Positions 36,060 through 46,246 of a stretch of DNA of 46,332 nt are shown in pieces. The notes below the pieces were generated by a model. The model was not told the origin of the DNA. It did no database searches and worked only from the letters and a program-made list of their open reading frames with translations. Source of the stretch: Phyllobacteriaceae bacterium Water-Bin73 (GTDB lineage Bacteria; Pseudomonadota; Alphaproteobacteria; RS24); the NCBI GenBank assembly GCA_900197605.1, contig FZLQ01000002.1, forward strand, positions 1 through 46,332. Reading direction: 5' to 3'. A program made the translations under genes and the position numbers. How positions within the stretch are numbered: the stretch's first letter is position 1; each line of letters begins with the position of its first letter.

Positions 36060-37664
36060 TTAGAATTGGTTCATTGTGTTGTCTTCACCCGATGCCAAAA
36101 GTGCCATGTCACCGGAGAAATATTCTTTATGGTCGTCACCAATATTGGAACCGGCCAAATCTTGGTGCTTAACCGAAGCCATGCCACGGCGGATTTCTTT
36201 CCGCTGCACGTCACGCACATAGGCCAGCATGCCGAGGTCACCAAAGTAACCTTCTGACAGAATATCTGTGCCAAGCGCCGTATCGTGATAGGTCGGCAGG
36301 GTGATGAGGTGGTGGAAGATACCGGCTTCGCGCGCGCCATCGGCTTGGAAGCTTTGCACCAGTCTATCGGCTTCCATAGCCAATTCGCTATCGTCAAATT
36401 TGGTATCCATCAGACCTTGCGGGTCAGATGCGGGGTCGGGATAAGCCGACACATCTTTACCGGCAGCAACCCAATCGCCATGCACTTGGTTGCGGAAGTT
36501 CAACGTCCAGTTAAAGCTCGGTGAGTTGTTGTAAACCAGCTTGGCATTCGGAATGACTTCACGAATACGGCTGACCATGCCACCGATTTGCGCGACATGC
36601 GGCTTCTCGGTTTCAATCCATAACAGGTCGGCACCGTTTTGCAGCGCCGTCACGCAATCCAGCACGCAGCGATCTTCGCCCGAGCCGTCCTTAAACGCAT
36701 ACAGACCGTTGGGCAGACGCACCGGCTTATAAGTTTTGCCGCCTTGCGTGACCACTTGGTCGCCTTGTTTAATGCCGGACAAGTCGGAAACTTCTTCGAG
36801 TTGCAGGAAGGCATTATATTGGTCGGCCAAATCGCCCGGTGTTTGTGAGACCGGAATTTTTTGGGTCAGACCGGCACCGAGGCTATCGGTCCGCGCAACA
36901 ATCACGCCATCATTCACGCCCAATTCGAGGAAGGCATAGCGCACAGCGTTGATTTTTGACAGGAAGTCTTCATGCGGCACGGTAACTTTACCGTCTTGGT
37001 GACCGCATTGTTTGGCGTCCGACACTTGGTTTTCAATCTGAATACAGCAAGCACCGGCTTCAATCATTTGTTTGGCCAGAAGATAAGTCGCTTCTTCATT
37101 ACCGAAACCGGCATCAATATCAGCGATAATCGGCACAATATGCGTCTCGTGATTGTCAATCGCAGCCAGCGCGGCATCGACATCTCCGCCATTGGCGCGG
37201 GCCTCATCGAGGTCAACAAACAAGTGACGCAGCTCGCGCGCATCAGCTTGGCGCAAGAAGGTGTAAATTTCTTCAATCAAGCCGCTGACGGCGGTTTTTT
37301 CGTGCATGGATTGGTCAGGCAGCGGGCCAAAATCAGAGCGCAGCGCGGCAACCATCCAACCGGAGAGATAAACATAAGATTTATCGGTTGTTTTGCGGTG
37401 GCGTTTAACAGCCATCATCATTTGTTGCGCGGTGAAACCGTGCCAGCACCCCAATGATTGGGTGTATTGGCTGCTGTCGCCATCATAATCGGCCATGTCT
37501 TTACGCATAATACCGGCTGTGTAGCGGGCAATATCCAGACCGGTTTTGAAGCGGTTTTGCAGTTCCATGCGGGCTGCATATTCAGGGTTAATGGCGGCCC
37601 AGGGGGCTCCGCCTTGTTTGATGGTGGCGGCTTTTTCAGCAACCAAATCGGTATATTTTGACAT
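36060..37664 (-). CDS. aceA: Isocitrate lyase (long form)
   Basis: 534 residues from ATG 37664 with a GAGAGGA site. It splits isocitrate into glyoxylate and succinate in the glyoxylate shunt, used for growth on acetate and fatty acids. The catalytic cysteine motif is KQCGH (218-222; C220) in the form found in the Pseudomonas aeruginosa-type lyases. SLGCWHGFTAQQM near the N-terminus, IADIDAGFGNE (metal site) and NNSPSFNWTLNF are conserved. No malate synthase gene lies in the window. It is divergent from the ScfR/RamB-like regulator. Confidence 0.97.
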   Translation of the reverse strand: MSKYTDLVAEKAATIKQGGAPWAAINPEYAARMELQNRFKTGLDIARYTAGIMRKDMADYDGDSSQYTQSLGCWHGFTAQQMMMAVKRHRKTTDKSYVYLSGWMVAALRSDFGPLPDQSMHEKTAVSGLIEEIYTFLRQADARELRHLFVDLDEARANGGDVDAALAAIDNHETHIVPIIADIDAGFGNEEATYLLAKQMIEAGACCIQIENQVSDAKQCGHQDGKVTVPHEDFLSKINAVRYAFLELGVNDGVIVARTDSLGAGLTQKIPVSQTPGDLADQYNAFLQLEEVSDLSGIKQGDQVVTQGGKTYKPVRLPNGLYAFKDGSGEDRCVLDCVTALQNGADLLWIETEKPHVAQIGGMVSRIREVIPNAKLVYNNSPSFNWTLNFRNQVHGDWVAAGKDVSAYPDPASDPQGLMDTKFDDSELAMEADRLVQSFQADGAREAGIFHHLITLPTYHDTALGTDILSEGYFGDLGMLAYVRDVQRKEIRRGMASVKHQDLAGSNIGDDHKEYFSGDMALLASGEDNTMNQF

Positions 37665-37755
37665 CAGAGAATCCTCTCGAGGCGTTTCGGATGCCTGCTG
37701 ATACACATATGACAGCTTTATGTCGAGTGAAACTTAAGCTATTGAATATATTAAA

Positions 37756-37815
37756 GTAAAAATTTTTACACAAATGGGCTTATATTTTGTTATATATGTA
37801 AAACTTGTAAACTTT
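37756..37815. promoter_or_regulatory. Palindrome and tandem GTAAA repeats, candidate operator
   Basis: Between the divergent aceA and regulator genes: a perfect 14-base palindrome GTAAAAATTTTTAC (37756-37769) and, 29 bases on, the direct repeat GTAAAACTTGTAAACTT (37799-37815). The second resembles the AAACTTTGCAAA-type sites bound by RamB in Corynebacterium. These are plausible sites for the neighbouring regulator on both promoters. Confidence 0.4.
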
Positions 37816-37875
37816 TAGATTTTGAATAATGCTTAAAGCGTTGATTCATAAGCCTGATTCAAAAAGGAACCGCGC

Positions 37876-39318
37876 GTGGCAGAACAGGGAAAATTGGTTG
37901 AGCGCAAATTATTTGCCGGCGCGCGGGTGCGCCGTTTGCGGCGCGAGCAACGCCTCACCCAAGCCGCGATGGCCGAGGCGCTGGGTATCTCGACCAGCTA
38001 TCTCAATCTGATTGAGCGTGACCAACGTCCGGTCTCGGCGCAAATCCTTTTGCAATTGGTTGAGGTGTTTGACATCGACCCGCGCGGCCTGGCCGGTGAC
38101 GAAGAAGCGCGCGCGCAAACGCAACTTCATGAAGTGTTTTCCGATCCGATGTTTCGCGACACGGCGCTGTCGCGGGCTGAATTAAAAGACCTGGCCGCCG
38201 CCAGTCCGGCTGCGGCTGATGCGGTGGCGCGGCTCTATCAATCGCTGCTGCAAAGCCGCGCCTCCAATGCGCTATTGGCCGAGCAATTGGCCGGTGGCGA
38301 TGCGGTGGATAGCGGCGGCAATGCGCTGGCGCTCGATGAAGTGCGCGATTTTATTTCAGCGCAGAATAATTATTTCGCCGCCCTCGATGAAGAAGCCGAA
38401 GCCGTGCATGAAGAAGCCGTGGCCGGAAATGATGAGCCTTATCTGGCGTTGCGGGCGCGGCTGGAAGAGCGCCATAAGGTCAAAACCCGCATCGCCCCGA
38501 TTGAGGTGATGGAAAACACGCTGCGCCGTTATGACCGCCATCGCCAAACGATTTTCCTGTCGGAATTGCTCGACCAGCCGGGCCGCTCGTTTCAACTGGC
38601 TTATCAGCTTGCCTATTTTGAGCAAATGCCCGCCATTGAAGATATTATTGTCGCCTCGGGCATGGAGAGCGAGGAGACGCGCATTGTGGCGCGCATCTCT
38701 CTGGCCAATTATTTCGCCGCCGCCGTGCTGATGCCCTATTCGGCCTTTTTGAAAACGGCGGAGGTCAATCAATATGACATCACGCTGTTGGGCCGCCGCT
38801 TCGGCACCAGTTTTGAGCAAGTGTGCCATCGCCTGACGACGCTGCAACGGCCGGGCGCGCGCGGTATTCCGTTCTTCCTCATTCGCGTTGATAATGCGGG
38901 CAATATTTCCAAACGTTTTTCAGCCGGCGGGTTTCATTTTGCGCGCTTTGGCGGCACTTGCCCGCGCTGGCATGTGCATGATGCGTTTCGTATCCCCGGC
39001 AAAATCTCGACCCAGACCGTGCAGATGGAGGACGGCACGCGTTATTTCTCCATCGCCCGCACAGTAAGCCGCGATAATTCGGGTTTTGGCGTGCCCGATA
39101 ATCAGTTCGCCATTGCGATGGGCTGCGAGATTAAACACGCCGAAAAACTGGTTTATGCGCGCGGCATGAATCTTGAAAATGATGAAGGCGACACGCCGAT
39201 TGGCGTGAATTGCCGCTTATGCGAACGCCGCGATTGCAATCAACGCGCCACGCCCTCCGTCAATCGCGCATTGCGCCTTGATGAGCATGTGCGCGGCCTT
39301 TCCCCCTTTGATTTTTAG
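37876..39318 (+). CDS. XRE-family regulator of short-chain fatty acid / glyoxylate metabolism (ScfR/RamB type)
   Basis: 480 residues from a GTG start at 37876 with AAGGAA 9 bases upstream. An N-terminal Cro/XRE helix-turn-helix (about 14-70: ARVRRLRREQRLTQAAMAEALGISTSYLNLIERDQRPVS) is followed by an IrrE/DUF955-type and DUF2083-like region. The usual HExxH is missing; the aligned segment reads QLAYQLAYFE, so no protease activity is expected. A conserved C-terminal CRLCERRDCNQRA may bind metal. Members next to aceA control glyoxylate-shunt and propionate/acetate genes (RamB, ScfR). The divergent placement supports control of aceA and of itself. Confidence 0.85.
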   Translation: MAEQGKLVERKLFAGARVRRLRREQRLTQAAMAEALGISTSYLNLIERDQRPVSAQILLQLVEVFDIDPRGLAGDEEARAQTQLHEVFSDPMFRDTALSRAELKDLAAASPAAADAVARLYQSLLQSRASNALLAEQLAGGDAVDSGGNALALDEVRDFISAQNNYFAALDEEAEAVHEEAVAGNDEPYLALRARLEERHKVKTRIAPIEVMENTLRRYDRHRQTIFLSELLDQPGRSFQLAYQLAYFEQMPAIEDIIVASGMESEETRIVARISLANYFAAAVLMPYSAFLKTAEVNQYDITLLGRRFGTSFEQVCHRLTTLQRPGARGIPFFLIRVDNAGNISKRFSAGGFHFARFGGTCPRWHVHDAFRIPGKISTQTVQMEDGTRYFSIARTVSRDNSGFGVPDNQFAIAMGCEIKHAEKLVYARGMNLENDEGDTPIGVNCRLCERRDCNQRATPSVNRALRLDEHVRGLSPFDF

Positions 39319-39358
39319 GCGAGATGCGATAGGAAATCCCCTTAGACAGGTGAACAAA

Positions 39359-40876
39359 ATGACCGAGATGAGTGACCAACCCTCCAAGCGCAAAGCCAAG
39401 AAGCAGAAAAAGTTCAAGCCGAAAGCGCGCACGCCGCGTGGGCTTAGAGATATGGCGGGTGATGAGCTGCACCTGCAAAACCATATGCTGGACACCATCT
39501 CGCGAGTTTATGAGGCTTACGGCTTTGAGGCTTTGGACACATCGGCGTTTGAATATGCCGATGCGCTGGGCAAGTTTTTGCCCGATGATGACCGCCCGAA
39601 TGAGGGCGTGTTCGCGCTGGAAGATGATGACGGGCAATGGATGAGCTTGCGCTATGACCTGACCGCGCCGCTGGCGCGCCATGTCGCGGAGCATTTCGAC
39701 CGTTTGCCCAAGCCCTTGCGGCGTTATCAATTCGGGCCGGTTTGGCGCAATGAAAAACCGGGGCCTGGGCGTTATCGCCAGTTTATGCAAATCGACGCCG
39801 ATACGGTCGGTGCAGGCAATCAGGCGGCTGACGCTGAAATTTGCATGATGGCGGCAGACTGCATGGAAGCTTTGGGGATTGAACGCGGCGATTATGTCGT
39901 GCGTATCAATAATCGCAAAATTATGGACGGACTGCTGGAAGCCATTGGCCTCGACCCCCAGGGGGAAGAGTTTGAAAGCCGTCGTCTGACCATTTTGCGC
40001 GCCATGGATAAATATGACCGGCTCGGTCTCGATGGCGTGACGGCGCTTTTGGGCGATGGTCGCAAAGATGAGAGCGGCGACTTCACCAAAGGGGCCAGTC
40101 TCGATGCGGGTCAAATCGACAAGGTCGCGCAAATGGTTTCCATAGGTGCAGATGATCGCACAAGCGCGCTTGAAAGCATGGCCGAATTGGTTAAGCAAAC
40201 CGAAAGCGGCAAGCAAGGGCTCGATGAATTGGTCGAGATGGCGGCGCTGTTCACCAAGCTTGGCTATGACGCAGACCGGCTGGCCATTGACCCAAGCGTG
40301 GTGCGCGGGCTGGGCTATTACACCGGCCCGGTTTATGAGATTGAACTGACTTTCGAAACCCAAGACGAAAACGGCGAATTGGCGCGCTTCGGCTCGGTTG
40401 GCGGCGGCGGGCGTTATGATGACCTCGTCAAACGCTTTAAGGGCATTGAAATTCCGGCCACCGGCATTTCCATCGGTGTGTCGCGTCTGGCCGCCGCGCT
40501 TATGCTGTTGGGCAAGGGCGCCGCCGCAGCCCCCGCGCCGCTGGTCGTGGTCGCGGTCATGGACAAAGGCACCCGCCCCGATTTAATGGCACTGGTCAGC
40601 GAGTTGCGCGCTGCCGGTATTCGCGCAGAAATGTATATGGGCGACAGCGCGATGAAAGCGCAGTTACGTTATGCCGATGCGCGCGGCGCAAGGCTGGTGG
40701 TGATCGAAGGCGAAGACGAGCGCGCCAAAGGCGAAGTGACGCTAAAGGATTTACAGCTCGGCGCAGAAAAATCGGCAGAAATCGAAGATAATGCCGAATG
40801 GCGCGCCTCTGAACACGCGCAAAAGCAAGTGACGCGCGCCGATTTAGTAGCTGAAATTCAGAAGATTATTTCATAA
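39359..40876 (+). CDS. hisS: Histidine-tRNA ligase
   Basis: 505 residues from ATG 39359, with AGGTGA about 8 bases upstream (ATG 39368 also possible). The class II synthetase motifs are present: RYDLTAPLARHVAEH, RRYQFGPVWRNEKPGPGRYRQFMQIDADTVG (motif 2) and the histidine-specific RGLGYYTGPVYEIEL, then GGGGRYDDLVKRF (motif 3 region). The C-terminal anticodon-binding domain follows. The N-terminus carries an unusual lysine-rich stretch (KRKAKKQKKFKPKA). It charges tRNA-His. It lies upstream of hisZ, a HisS paralogue; the order hisS-hisZ-hisG is frequent in alphaproteobacteria. Confidence 0.97.
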   Translation: MTEMSDQPSKRKAKKQKKFKPKARTPRGLRDMAGDELHLQNHMLDTISRVYEAYGFEALDTSAFEYADALGKFLPDDDRPNEGVFALEDDDGQWMSLRYDLTAPLARHVAEHFDRLPKPLRRYQFGPVWRNEKPGPGRYRQFMQIDADTVGAGNQAADAEICMMAADCMEALGIERGDYVVRINNRKIMDGLLEAIGLDPQGEEFESRRLTILRAMDKYDRLGLDGVTALLGDGRKDESGDFTKGASLDAGQIDKVAQMVSIGADDRTSALESMAELVKQTESGKQGLDELVEMAALFTKLGYDADRLAIDPSVVRGLGYYTGPVYEIELTFETQDENGELARFGSVGGGGRYDDLVKRFKGIEIPATGISIGVSRLAAALMLLGKGAAAAPAPLVVVAVMDKGTRPDLMALVSELRAAGIRAEMYMGDSAMKAQLRYADARGARLVVIEGEDERAKGEVTLKDLQLGAEKSAEIEDNAEWRASEHAQKQVTRADLVAEIQKIIS

Positions 40877-40915
40877 TTTGTGAAATAATTCGTATTTTTA
40901 AGTATATTTTATATA

Positions 40916-40960
40916 ATTGAATTACATTTTTATTAAATATTAGGTTATTGAATTCATTTT
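40916..40960 (+). repeat. Spaced AT-rich repeats before hisZ, candidate operator
   Basis: ATTGAATTACATTTT (40916-40930) and ATTGAATTCATTTT (40947-40960) lie 31 bases apart, about three helical turns. They are followed at once by the predicted promoter, whose ATTGACTTTGAATCACTTT again echoes the motif. Candidate binding sites for the helix-turn-helix domain of the adjacent HisZ fusion. Confidence 0.45.
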
Positions 40961-40962
40961 CA

Positions 40963-40991
40963 TTGACTTTGAATCACTTTCCACCTAGAAA
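40963..40991 (+). promoter_or_regulatory. Predicted hisZ promoter, leaderless layout
   Basis: TTGACT (40963-40968), a 17-base spacer and TAGAAA (40986-40991), with the hisZ ATG only 5 bases later at 40997. There is no clear ribosome binding site, so transcript and coding sequence probably start together. Confidence 0.5.
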
Positions 40992-40996
40992 GCAGT

Positions 40997-42349
40997 ATGG
41001 AAGAACGTCCTCAAGCCGCTCAAGCCTCTCAGGCACAAGTGGCCCCCAGCCGCTTATCCTCTGCCAGCGAGGTGATTGACGCGCTGGGCGGCACAAATAG
41101 CGTCGCGGAAATGCTGGATATTGGCGCCTCTTCGGTTTCAAATTACCGCAAACAGGGTTTTCCCGCCCGCAGCCATTTCATTTTAGCCAAAATATGCGCT
41201 GAGCGCGGCCTCGATGTCGCTGATGCGGTCTTTGGCGGCTATCAGCTGCAAGCGCGCCCCAAGGCCTATCAACGCGCCGCCACCAGCTCGGCTTTGGCTT
41301 CTGCGGCCGCCTCACCGGCTTTGATACAGCTAGAGCAAGCCGGGTTTAAGCGCGTGTCTCTGCCGATTTTGCAACCGGCCGCGCCGTTTATCGACCGCAT
41401 GGGGCCGGAAATGCAGCGTCGCCTCTTTACTTTTACCGATCCGGGCGGCGAGCAACTTTGCCTGCGCCCGGACCTGACCATTCCCACCGCTTTGGCGCAT
41501 ATCGCCTCCGGACAAAGCGGCGAGGCGCGTTATTGCTATCAAGGCACGGCTTTTCGCTATCAGCCGCGCGGCTCTGGCCAGCCGGAAGAATTCACCCAGC
41601 TTGGCATGGAAATTATCGGCGGCGGAAACGGGCTTGATGATGATTTGGCAGTCCTCGAAACCATTATTAATACGCTGCGGCAGGCCGGGCTGAACCGCAA
41701 TCTGCGTTTTGTTTGCGCCGATTTCGACATGATGACGCATTTTCTGACCGCATTGGATATGAGTTCACAAGCGCGCGAAATTGTCTGGCGGCTGATAAAT
41801 CGCGCCCAAGATGCCGATGATTTCAAAAAGCTGGCAAGCCTCCAAACCGGCGATAAAAATGCCGCCGCCGAGGCCGCCAAGCGGGTTGATGCCAATGCCA
41901 TGATTGCCGGTCGCTCGGGCAACGAAATTCTGGCGCGCCTGTCGCGGCTTGATGGCGCGGCGCTTGATGCGGACAGCCTTGATGCGGTTCATAAATTTCT
42001 CGCCTATCTCCCTGCCCCCAATGGATTTGCAGAAATATCGACCGCCTTTCCGCAGATGAAATCTTGGTTTGAGACGCGCACCGCGCAGCTTGGCAGCGTT
42101 ATTTTACCGGCAATGGCCGGCGCGGCAGAGATGAGCGATATTAGCTTTGCGCCGATTATTGCGCGCGGTATGGCCTATTATACCGGCCTATCTTTCGAGA
42201 TTTACGCGCAAGGCATAGACCGACCGATTGCCGCCGGTGGCCGCTATGATGATTTGCTGCAAAGCCTCGGCGCGCCCCAACCGCTTTCTGCCATTGGCGG
42301 CGCAATTGCGTTGGAACGCTTGAACAATGCGGTGGAGATGCAATCATGA
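40997..42349 (+). CDS. hisZ: ATP phosphoribosyltransferase regulatory subunit fused to an N-terminal HTH domain
   Basis: 450 residues. Residues about 105-450 form a HisZ: a HisS-like domain with PILQPAAPFIDRMG, RRLFTFTDPGGEQLCLRPDLTIP, FRYQPRGSGQPEEFTQLGMEIIGG and ARGMAYYTGLSFEIYA followed by GGRYDDLL. HisZ activates the short form of HisG and senses histidine. Residues about 22-80 (SASEVIDALGGTNSVAEMLDIGASSVSNYRKQGFPARSHFILAKICAERGLDV region, in two parts) look like a small YdaS/Cro-type helix-turn-helix, normally a separate protein. An Ala/Gln-rich linker joins them in one uninterrupted frame, with no internal ATG before the HisZ part. Its end overlaps hisG by 4 bases. Confidence 0.88.
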   Translation: MEERPQAAQASQAQVAPSRLSSASEVIDALGGTNSVAEMLDIGASSVSNYRKQGFPARSHFILAKICAERGLDVADAVFGGYQLQARPKAYQRAATSSALASAAASPALIQLEQAGFKRVSLPILQPAAPFIDRMGPEMQRRLFTFTDPGGEQLCLRPDLTIPTALAHIASGQSGEARYCYQGTAFRYQPRGSGQPEEFTQLGMEIIGGGNGLDDDLAVLETIINTLRQAGLNRNLRFVCADFDMMTHFLTALDMSSQAREIVWRLINRAQDADDFKKLASLQTGDKNAAAEAAKRVDANAMIAGRSGNEILARLSRLDGAALDADSLDAVHKFLAYLPAPNGFAEISTAFPQMKSWFETRTAQLGSVILPAMAGAAEMSDISFAPIIARGMAYYTGLSFEIYAQGIDRPIAAGGRYDDLLQSLGAPQPLSAIGGAIALERLNNAVEMQS

Positions 42350-43302
42350 GCAAGCTTATTCTCGCCATTCCGTCAAAAGGCCGCCTCGAAGAAGCGGCGG
42401 CTGAGATTTTCGCCAAAGCCGGATTGACCTTAAAACGCGATGGCGCGCGCGGTTATACCGGCAGCCTGCCCGACCTTGATGAGGTGCTGGTTGAATATGT
42501 GTCCGCCGGCGATATTGCGGCGCGGCTGGCCGAAGGCTCTGTGCATATGGGCATTACCGGCGAGGATTTATTGCGCGAAGAAATTCCCGATATGGAAAGC
42601 GCGGTTCAGCTTTGCCTGCCGTTGGGCTTCGGCCAAGCCGATGTGATTGTCGCCATTCCCGATGGCTGGGTCGATGTCACCACCATGTTTGATCTGGCCG
42701 ATGTGGCTGCTGAATATCGCGCCCGCCACGGTCGCCTGATGCGGGTGGCATCGAAATATGAGCATCTGACCTATGATTATTTTATCCGCCACGGCGTTGA
42801 ATTTCAGTGGCTGCCAAGTTTCGGCGCGACCGAAGCCGCCCCCAATTCCGGCGCAGCGGAGGCGATTGTCGATATCACCTCAACCGGCGCAACACTGAAG
42901 GCCAATAATTTGCGGGTGCTCGAAGACGGGGTGATTTTGAAAAGCCAAGCCAATCTCGCCGCCGCCCTCAAAGCCGATTGGTCGGCTGAAGTGCGCCGCG
43001 TTGCCAAGCGCATACTGGCGCAAATCTCGGCCATGCAAGCGGGCGAGAAGATGATGGAATTGAAATTCACCGCCCCCGCCCCGCCGGATCAGATGGTCGA
43101 TGTCTCTGACGCGCTGATGCAGTCATCTGTGCCAAGTGGTGGCGATTATGCCTGCTCGATGATTATTGAGCGCAGTCGCTTTTCGACTTTGCGCGATGCG
43201 CTGGGTCAACGCGGCATTGCGGTGATTGCCGACACGCCGAAATTTATTTTCGGGCCGGATAATAACCGCGCTTTTGAAAGGCTCACCGGCGCGTTAAGCT
43301 AA
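42346..43302 (+). CDS. hisG: ATP phosphoribosyltransferase catalytic subunit
   Basis: 318 residues; catalyses the first step of histidine synthesis. The N-terminal SKLILAIPSKGRLEEAA, YVSAGDIAARLAEGSVHMGITGEDLL and the PRPP-binding loop EAIVDITSTGATLKANNLRVLEDG are diagnostic. It is about 90 residues longer than the short HisG that pairs with HisZ. Residues about 235-318 could form an ACT-like domain, as in long HisG (compare MELKFTAPAPPDQMVDVSDAL and YACSMIIERSRFSTLRDALGQRGIAVIA). It overlaps hisZ by 4 bases (ATGA), so translational coupling and one complex are likely. Confidence 0.95.
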   Translation: MSKLILAIPSKGRLEEAAAEIFAKAGLTLKRDGARGYTGSLPDLDEVLVEYVSAGDIAARLAEGSVHMGITGEDLLREEIPDMESAVQLCLPLGFGQADVIVAIPDGWVDVTTMFDLADVAAEYRARHGRLMRVASKYEHLTYDYFIRHGVEFQWLPSFGATEAAPNSGAAEAIVDITSTGATLKANNLRVLEDGVILKSQANLAAALKADWSAEVRRVAKRILAQISAMQAGEKMMELKFTAPAPPDQMVDVSDALMQSSVPSGGDYACSMIIERSRFSTLRDALGQRGIAVIADTPKFIFGPDNNRAFERLTGALS

Positions 43303-43306
43303 GCGC

Positions 43307-44056
43307 ATGAGCGTCATAATCACCGCCATTATTCTGCTCGCCACTTTGGCGACGGCATTTTTATCGTCCATATTCGGCATGTTGGGCGGGCTTATTTTGA
43401 TGGGGCTGCTGGCCAGTATTTTGCCCATTGCCTCGGCCATGGTGTTGCACGGACTTATTCAGCTGACCTCAAACGGCTATCGCGCTTGGCTCAATCGCGC
43501 AGATATTGTCTGGCCCATCGTTACCACATTATTCATGGGCAATATTGCAGCACTGGCTGCGCTGGTTTGGGTGGCTTTCACACCCGACCGTATCACCGTG
43601 CTGATGGCTTTGGGGCTTCTGCCCTATATCGCTTGGGCCTTGCCGAAGAATATGGTGCTTGATGTCAGTAAAAAACCGATCGGCCTGTTGGCCGGTGCGG
43701 TGGTGGTCGCGACCAATCTTTTGGCCGGTGTCGGTGGGCCGATACTCGATGTATTTTTCCAGCGCGTGCGCCTGACCCGCCATCAAGTCGTCGCCACCAA
43801 AGCGGTGGCACAAGCGCTCGGCCATATATCCAAAATCGTTTTTTATGGCGGGCTGGTTGCGTCTGCCAGCTGCCAAGATTGGCCGTCACTTTATTTACTG
43901 TGCGCCGCCATTATCGCCTCGATTATCGGCACCACATTGGGCAAGCGCGTGCTCGACACCATGCGCGACGTCACTTTCTTCACCTGGACGCAGCGGATTT
44001 TACTGGGCGTTGGCGCGGTGCTGATTGGGCGGGCGATTTATCTTCTGGCTGCCTAG
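43307..44056 (+). CDS. TauE/SafE family membrane transporter
   Basis: 249 residues with about eight hydrophobic segments, beginning MSVIITAIILLATLATAFLSSIFGMLGGLILMGLL, the paired-helix start of the family. GVGGPILDVFFQRVRLTRHQVVATKAVAQALGHISKIVFYG is the conserved mid-protein signature. Members export sulfite, sulfoacetate or related anions, or transport other small acids. No sulfur-metabolism gene is nearby. It starts 4 bases after hisG, so it is probably the last gene of that operon, but no functional link to histidine is known. Confidence 0.88.
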   Translation: MSVIITAIILLATLATAFLSSIFGMLGGLILMGLLASILPIASAMVLHGLIQLTSNGYRAWLNRADIVWPIVTTLFMGNIAALAALVWVAFTPDRITVLMALGLLPYIAWALPKNMVLDVSKKPIGLLAGAVVVATNLLAGVGGPILDVFFQRVRLTRHQVVATKAVAQALGHISKIVFYGGLVASASCQDWPSLYLLCAAIIASIIGTTLGKRVLDTMRDVTFFTWTQRILLGVGAVLIGRAIYLLAA

Positions 44057-44150
44057 CCCGCACGCATCGACGCCGTGCATATTGAATACGCCGCGCGCGC
44101 GCAAACTAACTAAACGAGGCTTCGATTGTCAGTTAAAGGCACATTCTTTC

Positions 44151-44179
44151 AAAAAAAGGCCGCCCCGAAGGACGGCCTT
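44151..44179 (-). terminator. Rho-independent terminator of groEL
   Basis: On the minus strand, AAGGCCGTCC (44179-44170) and GGGCGGCCTT (44165-44156) form a 10-base-pair stem around a TTCG tetraloop, followed by a run of seven T. It begins 29 bases after the groEL stop. Strong and typical. Confidence 0.95.
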
Positions 44180-44207
44180 AAATTACTGATAATAAAACGA
44201 TTTGGGC

Positions 44208-45860
<1,653 letters not shown>

Positions 45861-45881
45861 CTATCAGATAAGGGGTCGGGG

Positions 45882-46169
45882 TTAGCCGATAATTCCCAAA
45901 ATGTCACTTTCCTTCATGATCAACAGCTCTTCGCCATCAATCGTCACTTCGCTGCCGGACCATTTACCGAACAGCACTTTGTCTTTCGGCTTCACGTCCA
46001 ACGGCGTGACAGTGCCGTCATCACCCTGCAAACCATTGCCTACGGCAACGATTTCACCTTGTGACGGCTTTTCCTGCGCCGAATCGGGAATGATAATCCC
46101 ACCGGCTGTTTTTGTGTCTTCATCGACGCGACGTACCAATACGCGGTCATGCAAAGGACGAAATTTCAT
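45882..46169 (-). CDS. groES: Co-chaperonin GroES (10 kDa)
   Basis: 95 residues starting [44 protein letters not shown], the typical N-terminus, and ending [13 protein letters not shown]. The mobile loop is TAGGIIIPD. It caps the GroEL ring. It is the first gene of the groESL operon, with GGGAGA ahead of the ATG and a CIRCE element and promoter upstream. Confidence 0.98.
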   Translation of the reverse strand: MKFRPLHDRVLVRRVDEDTKTAGGIIIPDSAQEKPSQGEIVAVGNGLQGDDGTVTPLDVKPKDKVLFGKWSGSEVTIDGEELLIMKESDILGIIG

Positions 46170-46208
46170 TGGTCAATCTCCCAGTGATTGAATTTGATTG
46201 AGTTCACT

Positions 46209-46235
46209 TTGGCACTCCCACCAAGAGAGTGACAA
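46209..46235 (-). promoter_or_regulatory. CIRCE element (HrcA operator)
   Basis: TTGGCACTC (46209-46217), 9 bases, GAGTGACAA (46227-46235). This is an imperfect match to the CIRCE consensus TTAGCACTC-N9-GAGTGCTAA, to which HrcA binds to repress groESL. It lies between the predicted transcription start and groES. Confidence 0.85.
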
Positions 46236-46246
46236 AACGCAATTTG

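Noticed and set aside
39260-40363. A 367-codon open frame antisense to hisS
   Set aside because: It mirrors the codon pattern of hisS, has no recognisable domain and no ribosome binding site. hisS is certain on the other strand.
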